Shown here in pieces: positions 57,315 through 64,000 of a stretch of 64,000 nt of DNA. The notes under the pieces were generated by a model that was not told the origin of the DNA, searched no databases, and was given only the letters and a program-made list of their open reading frames with translations. Position 1 is the first letter of the stretch. Each line of letters begins with the position of its first letter. The DNA lies in contig NZ_JAGTXM010000001.1 of assembly GCF_018252635.1 (NCBI RefSeq), forward strand, positions 310,122-374,121. The letters are read 5' to 3'. This DNA is from Citrobacter amalonaticus. Its GTDB lineage: Bacteria; Pseudomonadota; Gammaproteobacteria; Enterobacterales; Enterobacteriaceae. Both the position numbers and the translations under genes were made by a program.

Positions 57315-58415
57315 GTGATAATCATAAGATATCTGGTGCGGGAGACGCTCAAAAGCCAGCTTGCCATCCTCTTCATTCTGCTTTTGATCTTCTTTTGTCA
57401 AAAGTTAGTGAGGATCCTCGGCGCAGCGGTTGACGGTGACATTCCGGCAAATCTGGTGCTCTCGCTGCTGGGTCTCGGCGTCCCTGAAATGGCGCAACTC
57501 ATCCTGCCGCTCAGCCTGTTCCTCGGACTGCTGATGACGCTGGGCAAACTGTATACCGAGAGTGAAATTACGGTGATGCACGCCTGCGGCCTGAGTAAGG
57601 CCGTGCTGGTGAAAGCGGCCATGATCCTGGCGCTGTTTACCGGTATCATTGCTGCCGTGAACGTCATGTGGGCAGGACCGTGGTCGTCAAAACATCAGGA
57701 TGAAGTGCTGGCCGAAGCGAAAGCCAACCCAGGTATGGCCGCACTGGCGCAGGGGCAGTTCCAACAGGCCACCAACGGCGACTCGGTACTGTTTATTGAA
57801 AGCGTTGACGGTAGCGACTTTAAAGATGTCTTCCTCGCACAGATTCGCCCGAAAGGGAACGCCCGTCCTTCCGTGGTAGTCGCCGATTCCGGACATCTGT
57901 CGCAACTGCGCGACGGTTCGCAGGTGGTCACGCTGAGTAAAGGTACCCGCTTTGAAGGCACCGCGCTGCTGCGCGATTTCCGCATCACTGACTTCCAGGA
58001 CTATCAGGCGATTATTGGTCACCAGGCGGTGGCGCTGGATCCGAACGATACCGACCAGATGGACATGCGCACGCTGTGGTCCACCGATACCGATCGCGCC
58101 CGTGCGGAATTGCACTGGCGTATCACACTGGTTTTTACCGTATTTATGATGGCGCTGATGGTCGTACCGCTGAGCGTGGTCAACCCGCGTCAGGGGCGCG
58201 TGCTGTCGATGCTGCCTGCGATGCTGCTGTATCTGATGTTCTTCCTGATCCAGACCTCCCTGAAATCCAACGGCGGGAAAGGGAAACTGGATCCGGTTCT
58301 CTGGATGTGGGTCGTCAACCTGCTGTACCTGGCGCTGGCGGTGGGGCTGAACCTGTGGGATACAGTGCCGGTGCGCCGTCTGCGCGCCCGTTTTTCGCGT
58401 AAAGGAGCGGTGTGA
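57315..58415 (+). CDS. lptF: LPS export permease LptF
   Basis: Inner-membrane subunit of the LptB2FGC lipopolysaccharide extractor. The 366-residue protein has two N-terminal and several C-terminal membrane segments around a periplasmic beta-jellyroll (about residues 120-260). Starts with GTG at 57315 (MIIIRYLVRETLKSQ), as in E. coli. The stop overlaps the lptG start as TGATG. Confidence 0.97.
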   Translation: MIIIRYLVRETLKSQLAILFILLLIFFCQKLVRILGAAVDGDIPANLVLSLLGLGVPEMAQLILPLSLFLGLLMTLGKLYTESEITVMHACGLSKAVLVKAAMILALFTGIIAAVNVMWAGPWSSKHQDEVLAEAKANPGMAALAQGQFQQATNGDSVLFIESVDGSDFKDVFLAQIRPKGNARPSVVVADSGHLSQLRDGSQVVTLSKGTRFEGTALLRDFRITDFQDYQAIIGHQAVALDPNDTDQMDMRTLWSTDTDRARAELHWRITLVFTVFMMALMVVPLSVVNPRQGRVLSMLPAMLLYLMFFLIQTSLKSNGGKGKLDPVLWMWVVNLLYLALAVGLNLWDTVPVRRLRARFSRKGAV

Positions 58416-59497
58416 TGCAGCCATTTGGTGTCCTTGACCGCTATATCGGTAAAACCATTTTCACCACCATCATGATGACGTTATTCATGCTGGTGTCGCT
58501 TTCCGGCATTATCAAGTTCGTCGACCAGCTGAAAAAAGCCGGGCAGGGGAGCTACGACGCGTTGGGCGCGGGGATGTACACCCTGCTCAGCGTGCCAAAA
58601 GATGTGCAGATTTTCTTCCCGATGGCGGCGCTGCTTGGTGCGCTGTTGGGACTTGGGATGCTGGCGCAGCGCAGCGAACTGGTCGTGATGCAGGCGTCGG
58701 GGTTTACCCGCATGCAGGTGGCGTTCTCGGTAATGAAAACTGCGATCCCGCTGGTGCTGCTGACCATGGCCATCGGCGAGTGGGTTGCGCCGCAGGGCGA
58801 GCAGATGGCACGTAACTATCGTGCGCAGGCGATGTATGGCGGTTCGTTGCTTTCCACCCAGCAAGGGCTGTGGGCGAAAGACGGCAATAACTTTGTTTAC
58901 ATCGAACGGGTGAAAGGCGAGGAAGAGTTAGGCGGCATCAGCATTTACGCCTTCAACGATCAGCGTCGTCTGCAATCCGTTCGCTATGCCGCGTCTGCAA
59001 AGTTTGACAAAGATCAGAAGGTCTGGCGGTTGTCGCAGGTGGATGAGTCGAATCTGACCGATCCGAAACAGATCACCGGTTCGCAAATGGTGGGCAGTAC
59101 CTGGAAAACCAATCTCACGCCGGACAAACTGGGCGTGGTGGCGCTGGACCCGGATGCACTCTCTATCAGCGGTCTGCATAACTACGTGAAGTACCTGAAG
59201 TCGAGCGGCCAGGAGGCCGGACGCTACCAGCTCAATATGTGGAGCAAAGTCTTCCAACCGCTCTCTGTTGCGGTGATGATGCTGATGGCGCTGTCGTTCA
59301 TCTTTGGTCCGCTGCGTAGCGTACCAATGGGCGTGCGGGTGGTGACGGGGATAAGCTTTGGTTTTGTCTTCTATGTACTGGACCAGATCTTTGGCCCGCT
59401 GACGCTGGTGTACGGCATTCCGCCGATTATTGGTGCGCTGCTTCCGAGTGCCTCGTTCTTCCTGATCAGCCTCTGGCTGATGATGCGTAAGTCATAA
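58415..59497 (+). CDS. lptG: LPS export permease LptG
   Basis: Partner of LptF. The 360-residue protein begins MQPFGVLDRYIGKTI and has the same fold: membrane segments near 15-35, 60-85, 100-120, a periplasmic domain of about 130-260, and three C-terminal segments. ATG 58415 shares a base with the lptF stop; a GTG at 58412 in frame is not needed. Followed by REP units. Confidence 0.97.
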   Translation: MQPFGVLDRYIGKTIFTTIMMTLFMLVSLSGIIKFVDQLKKAGQGSYDALGAGMYTLLSVPKDVQIFFPMAALLGALLGLGMLAQRSELVVMQASGFTRMQVAFSVMKTAIPLVLLTMAIGEWVAPQGEQMARNYRAQAMYGGSLLSTQQGLWAKDGNNFVYIERVKGEEELGGISIYAFNDQRRLQSVRYAASAKFDKDQKVWRLSQVDESNLTDPKQITGSQMVGSTWKTNLTPDKLGVVALDPDALSISGLHNYVKYLKSSGQEAGRYQLNMWSKVFQPLSVAVMMLMALSFIFGPLRSVPMGVRVVTGISFGFVFYVLDQIFGPLTLVYGIPPIIGALLPSASFFLISLWLMMRKS

Positions 59498-59518
59498 TCT
59501 CCGGCACGTTCTGGCGCA

Positions 59519-59620
59519 GTGCCTGATGGCGCTGCGCTTATCGGGCCTACTCGCGAATTATGATGCGTAAGTTGTCATCTCTTGTTGGCCGGATAAGGCG
59601 GTTACGCCGCCATCCGGCAA
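59519..59620. repeat. REP units between lptG and yjgR
   Basis: Unit one GCCTGATGGCGCTGCGC...TCGGGCCTAC, unit two GGCCGGATAAGGCGG...GCCATCCGGC. Between them ATGATGCGTAAGT (59560-59572) repeats the last codons of lptG (59480-59492). Confidence 0.88.
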
Positions 59621-59635
59621 ACTGCGGCATAATGC

Positions 59636-61138
59636 CTAGCGTCTTCTTCCACCCATCAGGCTGCCTAATACCCCGCGGATGATTTGATTGGTCACCTGAC
59701 GGGCGGCGCTTTTCGCCATTGTCTGCACCACACCATCTTTTTTACCGCCGCGTGGTCCGGTAGTGCCGAACAGAATATCTTTCAGACCGCCAAGAATACC
59801 GTCGTCAACGGCCACTTCTTTACCTTTCGCGGGGGGATTACTCTGTTGTTCAGTTGCCACTTGTATGCCTTTTTGCAGCATTTCAAACGCGGACTCACGG
59901 TCCAGATCGTCTTCGTATTTACCGTAAACCGGAGAGTGGTTAATCAGCCCGTTGCGCTCATCATCCGTCACCGGCCCCATCCGTGAGCACGGTGCAATAA
60001 CCATCGCCCGCTCGACGACCGATGGACTGCCTTTGGCATCAAGGAATGAAACCAGCGCTTCGCCGGTGCCCAGTTCCTGAATCGCTTTCTCCGTATCAAA
60101 CGCCGGATTGGCGCGCATGGTCTGTGCGGCGGTTTTCACCGCTTTCTGATCTTTCGGCGTGAAGGCGCGCAGGGCGTGCTGCACGCGATTGCCCAACTGA
60201 CCGAGTACGTTATCCGGAATATCCGCCGGGTTTTGCGAAACAAACCAGACGCCGACGCCTTTCGAACGGATCAGGCGGATCACCTGCTCGATTTTATCCA
60301 GCAGCACCTGCGGGGCGTCGTTGAACAACAGATGTGCTTCGTCGAAGAAGAAGACCAGCTTTGGTTTTTCCAGATCGCCGGCTTCCGGTAGCTGCTCGTA
60401 AAGCTCGGAGAGCATCCACAATAGACTGGCAGCGTAGAGTTTTGGCATCTGGTAGAGCTTCTCGGCGTTGAGAATATTGATGATCCCTTTGCCAGTGGCA
60501 TCGGTCCGCATCCAGTCTTTGATGTCGAGCATCGGCTCGCCAAAGAAGTGCGTTGCGCCTTGCTGTTCAAGCGTCAGCAGTCCGCGCTGGATAGCGCCGA
60601 CCGAGGCGCTGCTGATGTTGCCATACTGATTCTGGAAGGATTTGGCGTTATCGCCGATGTATTGCGTGATAGCTCGCAGATCTTTGAAATCCAGCAGCAG
60701 CAGACCCTGGTCATCGGCAATACGGAAGATAATGTTCAGTACGCCGGACTGTACTTCGTTAAGATTCAGCAGACGCGCCAGCAATAGTGGCCCGAGGTCA
60801 GAGACCGTGGCGCGAACCGGATGTCCTTTTTCGCCGAAGATATCCCACAGCACCACCGGGTTGCTGTGCGGTTGCCAGTCGGTAATACCGATATTTTTCA
60901 ACCTGGCGAGCAGCTTCTCGGAAGCTTGTCCCTCAGCGGCGACCCCCGTTAAATCCCCTTTCACATCGGCCATAAATACCGGTACGCCGATTTCTGACAG
61001 CGATTCCGCCAGCTTTTGCAGCGTGACGGTTTTCCCGGTCCCGGTCGCCCCGGTAATCAGCCCGTGGCGGTTCGCCATACCGGGGAGTAAAAACAGTTCT
61101 GTGTCCGGCGTGCGGGCAATCAGCAAGGGTGCGCTCAT
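59636..61138 (-). CDS. yjgR: HerA-like ATPase YjgR (DUF853)
   Basis: A 500-residue P-loop ATPase of the HerA/FtsK superfamily, physiological role unknown. Walker [13 protein letters not shown] near residue 30-41, Walker [14 protein letters not shown] near 267, and an arginine-finger-like region near 330. The C-terminal tail is Gly/Arg rich (GSLMGGRRR). Start ATG 61138 ([10 protein letters not shown]) fits the family; the frame runs 26 codons further upstream. Confidence 0.95.
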   Translation of the reverse strand: MSAPLLIARTPDTELFLLPGMANRHGLITGATGTGKTVTLQKLAESLSEIGVPVFMADVKGDLTGVAAEGQASEKLLARLKNIGITDWQPHSNPVVLWDIFGEKGHPVRATVSDLGPLLLARLLNLNEVQSGVLNIIFRIADDQGLLLLDFKDLRAITQYIGDNAKSFQNQYGNISSASVGAIQRGLLTLEQQGATHFFGEPMLDIKDWMRTDATGKGIINILNAEKLYQMPKLYAASLLWMLSELYEQLPEAGDLEKPKLVFFFDEAHLLFNDAPQVLLDKIEQVIRLIRSKGVGVWFVSQNPADIPDNVLGQLGNRVQHALRAFTPKDQKAVKTAAQTMRANPAFDTEKAIQELGTGEALVSFLDAKGSPSVVERAMVIAPCSRMGPVTDDERNGLINHSPVYGKYEDDLDRESAFEMLQKGIQVATEQQSNPPAKGKEVAVDDGILGGLKDILFGTTGPRGGKKDGVVQTMAKSAARQVTNQIIRGVLGSLMGGRRR

Positions 61139-61216
61139 GAGAATTCCTCCATTTATCCTGCGTCGAGTATAGGCAATGTCGATGAAAGAGAATATGCGTG
61201 GAGGAGAGAAAATCAC

Positions 61217-62215
61217 TTATAGCGTATTGCCGTGGTAAATCTGGTATCCTAAATCGATCGTATTGTGATTGTGGTCGTTGTTTTTGATTTTACTCAGCAA
61301 CATCTGCGCTGCCATGCGGCCGATGTCAAAGCGGGGTGTGATAACGCTGGCAAGGCTCGGGATCATCTGTCGCCCCATCTCCAGGCCGTGGAAACCAGCA
61401 ATGGAGACGTGTTCAGGTACGGACAGTTCACGTTCCCGGCAGAACAGCAGCGCACCCATCGCAATATCATCATTGGTGCAAAACACACCGTCTAAATCCG
61501 GGTGGGCAACTAGCGCGTCGCGCATCAGCTGCATGCCCAGACGAATCGACGAGATCGCCTTCGGGTTAACGCGCAGAGGCGTCAGGTTTCGCTGTGTCAT
61601 CGCGTCGCAATAGCCGCGAAAACGTTGTTCATCTCGGATATCGTCTTTCGAACCGAGATAGAGAATTTTACGCCGCTGGCGTTTATCCAGCATGGTGCTG
61701 ACCATATCAAATGCCGCCTGACGGTTATCAAACCCGACTTCCATATCCAGACGATCGCCCTGAATATCCATCAGTTCGATGATGGGAATGGCAGCTGAGC
61801 GCAGGAATTTCACCGTACGCAAAGTGTGATACTTCTCGGAAAGAATGATGCCGTCGATATTGTAGGAGAGCAAATTGATCACCGACTCTTCTTCTGATTC
61901 ACGATCGTAGTTGTAGTTGGCAATCAGCGTCTGGTAGTTGTGGTCGGATGTTACCGATTCGATGCCGGCAAGAATGTCGGCGAAGAGTTGGTTCTGAAAG
62001 GACGGAATGAGCACACCAAGCGTGTAACTTTGCGCGTTAAGCAGCATGGCAGGCGCACGGTTCGGGATATAGTTAATCTCTTCCATGATCTGTGCGATAC
62101 GCTCGCCAGTTTCCTTTGCGACTTTTTTCGGCGAGCGGATATAGCGACTCACCGTCATTTTGGTCACGCCCGCCAGCGTGGCAATGTCCTGCAAAGAAAT
62201 TCTGTGGTTCCTCAT
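61217..62215 (-). CDS. idnR: L-idonate operon regulator, LacI/GntR family
   Basis: Activates idn genes and affects gnt genes in response to 5-ketogluconate or idonate. The 332-residue protein has the HTH SLQDIATLAGVTKMTVSRYI (residues 6-25) and a sugar-binding core. Ends in KNNDHNHNT...YQIYHGNTL, as in E. coli IdnR. Start ATG 62215; the frame opens 18 codons upstream without support. Last gene of the idn transcript, 57 bp after idnT. Confidence 0.96.
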   Translation of the reverse strand: MRNHRISLQDIATLAGVTKMTVSRYIRSPKKVAKETGERIAQIMEEINYIPNRAPAMLLNAQSYTLGVLIPSFQNQLFADILAGIESVTSDHNYQTLIANYNYDRESEEESVINLLSYNIDGIILSEKYHTLRTVKFLRSAAIPIIELMDIQGDRLDMEVGFDNRQAAFDMVSTMLDKRQRRKILYLGSKDDIRDEQRFRGYCDAMTQRNLTPLRVNPKAISSIRLGMQLMRDALVAHPDLDGVFCTNDDIAMGALLFCRERELSVPEHVSIAGFHGLEMGRQMIPSLASVITPRFDIGRMAAQMLLSKIKNNDHNHNTIDLGYQIYHGNTL

Positions 62216-62272
62216 CTTCTCTCCGGTACCGGGGAGCGGCGACGACAATGCCCCCCGGTGGTTGATCACGCC

Positions 62273-63592
62273 TTAATGCAGAACCACATTCAGCGCCAGC
62301 ACGCCCAGTAGCCCCATAACTGAAATCAGCGTTTCCATCACGGTCCACGTCCGCAGCGTTTCACCGACGCTGAGGTTAAAATAGCCCTTAAACAGCCAGA
62401 ATCCCGGATCGTTTACGTGCGAAGCGATTACGCTACCGGCCCCGGTTGCCAACACCATCAACGCTGGATCGGCATGGGTGACGTTAATGATCGGCAGTAC
62501 TACGCCTGCGGTCGTGATCGCGGCGACGGTCGCCGATCCCAGCGCAATACGCAGTAATGCGGCCACTGTCCAGCACATCAGCAGCGGCGACAACGAGGTG
62601 CCGGTCATCAGGTGCGAGATATACTGGCCCACGCCGCTGTCCACCAGAACCTGTTTAAACGCGCCGCCACCGGCGATGATAAACACAATCATGGCGATGG
62701 CGCCGATAGAGTCACCGACGATATCCATGATCTGTTCAATCGTCCTGCCATTGCGTCGACCGAGGGTGAATATCGCCAGCACGATGGCGATAAACAGCGC
62801 GACGGCAGGGTTACCGATAAACTCAAAGAATACCCGCACTGAGTTGGTTTTGGGCAGCGTAATTTCACAGACGGCAGCAACGGCCATCAGTATGACGGGG
62901 ATCACCGCCGCAAAGATACTGTTCCAGAAGGACGGCATCTCCTCTTCGGTGAACAGGTGTGGGTTAAACAACCCTTCCGGTGGCGCTTTTTCAAAGCGGG
63001 TCAGCAGTTTTGAAAACAGCGGGCCTGCGACAATCACGGTAGGAATGGTGATAATGAATCCGTACAGCAGCGTGGTGCCGAGACTGGCTTCAAAAATCGT
63101 CGCAATGGCAGTCGGCCCCGGATGCGGCGGGAGGAAGCAGTGAGTGACCGAGAGGGCGGCGACCATCGGCACGCCGACGTACAGCAGCGGCAAACCGGAT
63201 GAGGCTACCACTGTAAATACTAATGGCAGCAGCAGAACAAAGCCGACTTCGAAGAACATCGCCAGCCCGACGACCAGTCCGGTGACGACCAGCGCCCACT
63301 GCACGCGCTTTTTACCAAACGTACCGATCAGAGTAGTGGCGATTCGCTGCGCGGCCCCCGTGTCAGAAATCAATTTCCCCAACATTGCGCCAAAACCGAG
63401 GATCATTGCCAGCCCGCCGAGCGTGCCGCCGATCCCGTTTTGGATGGAGTGTAAAACGGCCTGTGCGTCCATCCCTTCGGCGAATCCCACGACGGCGGCG
63501 ACCAGAACCAGGGCGATGAAGCCATTGACTTTAAAGCCAATCATCAGGACCAGAAGCAGCGCGACGCCTGCCGCAATTATGATTAATGGCAT
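62273..63592 (-). CDS. idnT: L-idonate/5-ketogluconate/gluconate transporter, GntP family
   Basis: H+-coupled sugar acid importer. The 439-residue protein shows the twelve-plus membrane segments of the GntP family and its motifs GGLAMILGFGAMLGKLISDT near 57-76, CFLPPHPGPTAIA near 153, and ATGAGSVIASHVNDPGFWLF near 385-404. Start ATG 63592 (MPLIIIAAGVALLL). Lies between idnO and idnR. Confidence 0.97.
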   Translation of the reverse strand: MPLIIIAAGVALLLVLMIGFKVNGFIALVLVAAVVGFAEGMDAQAVLHSIQNGIGGTLGGLAMILGFGAMLGKLISDTGAAQRIATTLIGTFGKKRVQWALVVTGLVVGLAMFFEVGFVLLLPLVFTVVASSGLPLLYVGVPMVAALSVTHCFLPPHPGPTAIATIFEASLGTTLLYGFIITIPTVIVAGPLFSKLLTRFEKAPPEGLFNPHLFTEEEMPSFWNSIFAAVIPVILMAVAAVCEITLPKTNSVRVFFEFIGNPAVALFIAIVLAIFTLGRRNGRTIEQIMDIVGDSIGAIAMIVFIIAGGGAFKQVLVDSGVGQYISHLMTGTSLSPLLMCWTVAALLRIALGSATVAAITTAGVVLPIINVTHADPALMVLATGAGSVIASHVNDPGFWLFKGYFNLSVGETLRTWTVMETLISVMGLLGVLALNVVLH

Positions 63593-63620
63593 AATCTTAT
63601 CTCTTATGTGTGCCAAAAAG

Positions 63621-63638
63621 GCAGCGCTTGCGCGCTGC
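63621..63638 (-). other. idnO-idnT intercistronic hairpin
   Basis: GCAGCGC, TTGC loop, GCGCTGC in the 63-bp gap. No T run; likely RNA stabilising. Confidence 0.6.
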
Positions 63639-63655
63639 GTAGGGTGGTTCAGTGA

Positions 63656-64000
63656 TTACACCGCGACCAGCATGCCGCCATCGACGAACAACAGGTGTCC
63701 GTTGACGAAGTCCGAGGCTTTGGAGGAGAGGAATACCGCTGCGCCAATTAACTCCTGCGGATCGCCCCAGCGGGCGGCAGGCGTACGTTTGCACAGCCAT
63801 GAGGTGAAAGCTTCATCTTCAACCAGCGCTTTGGTCATCTCTGTTTTGAAGTACCCCGGCGCGATGCCGTTAACCTGGATGTTATGGCGCGCCAGTTCAA
63901 CGCACATACCGCGAGTCAGCATCTTCACGGCGCCTTTTGAGGCGGCGTACGGTGTGATGGTGTCGCGACCCAGTTCGCTCTGCATCGAGCAGATGTTGAT
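63656..64000 (-). CDS. idnO: 5-keto-D-gluconate 5-reductase, C-terminal part (cut by window edge)
   Basis: Short-chain dehydrogenase that reduces 5-ketogluconate to gluconate in idonate catabolism. The visible 114 residues start in INICSMQSEL, include the catalytic YAASK motif (Tyr and Lys), the cofactor loop VNGIAPGYFKTEM, and end FVNGHLLFVDGGMLVAV. The N-terminal NAD(P)-binding Rossmann part and start codon are beyond 64000. Confidence 0.93.
   Translation of the reverse strand: MNICSMQSELGRDTITPYAASKGAVKMLTRGMCVELARHNIQVNGIAPGYFKTEMTKALVEDEAFTSWLCKRTPAARWGDPQELIGAAVFLSSKASDFVNGHLLFVDGGMLVAV

Overview
The window is a chromosomal segment of an enterobacterium. About two thirds of it is a gene order close to the fbp-to-idn stretch of Escherichia coli and Salmonella: fbp, mpl, yjgA, pmbA, cybC, nrdG-nrdD, treC-treB-treR, mgtA, ridA, pyrI-pyrB, tabA, argI, rraB, yjgM, yjgN, valS-holC, pepA, lptF-lptG, yjgR, idnR-idnT-idnO. 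The proteins resemble the E. coli orthologues very closely, and REP (palindromic unit) elements of the enteric type sit in many gaps. miaE (absent from E. coli K-12), an arginine deiminase cluster like that of Salmonella, and a csc sucrose cluster together suggest Citrobacter or a near relative. That genus call is inference; Enterobacteriaceae is secure.

Layout: (1) 1-4046, non-PTS sucrose use: 3' end of the cscR repressor gene, cscA hydrolase, and divergent cscK-cscB, with two 12-bp operators and a CRP site between. (2) 4108-5220, a chemoreceptor with essentially no periplasmic sensor domain, preceded by a flagellar sigma-28-like promoter. (3) 5313-10412, core genes. (4) 10605-11123, an orphan ClbS/DfsB-type protection protein. 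(5) 11516-18910, a nine-gene operon of uncharacterised type: a stand-alone PRD protein, SFCGS protein, DUF4312, membrane proteins DUF4311 and DUF4310, a metal-dependent amidohydrolase, a PLP ammonia-lyase-like protein, a KDGP-type aldolase and a LicR/MtlR-type PTS-responsive activator. This is the best candidate for an undescribed system. (6) 18958-26302, anaerobic ribonucleotide reductase and trehalose operons. (7) 26455-29472, mgtA with its PhoP box, mgtL leader peptide and leader RNA. (8) 29828-32692, an orphan TRAP transporter. (9) 32745-34757, ridA and pyrLBI. (10) 34856-41539, a second ArgR lacking the arginine-binding Asp pair, and an arginine deiminase operon containing an ornithine-racemase-like gene. 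(11) 42217-46716, tabA and the TorYZ respiratory pair. (12) 46812-64000, argI through the idn operon, with idnO running off the right edge.

How the parts work together: sucrose enters by CscB, is hydrolysed by CscA, and fructose is phosphorylated by CscK. In the nine-gene operon, the enzymes suggest import of an acylated amino-sugar acid, deacylation, loss of ammonia to a 2-keto-3-deoxy acid phosphate, and aldol cleavage to pyruvate plus a triose phosphate. This route is inferred from enzyme families only. The arginine and pyrimidine genes share carbamoyl phosphate: pyrBI uses it for UMP, argI for arginine, and the arc operon makes it from citrulline. A perfect ARG box lies between pyrL and the second argR. 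No tRNA, rRNA, CRISPR array, insertion sequence or prophage was recognised.
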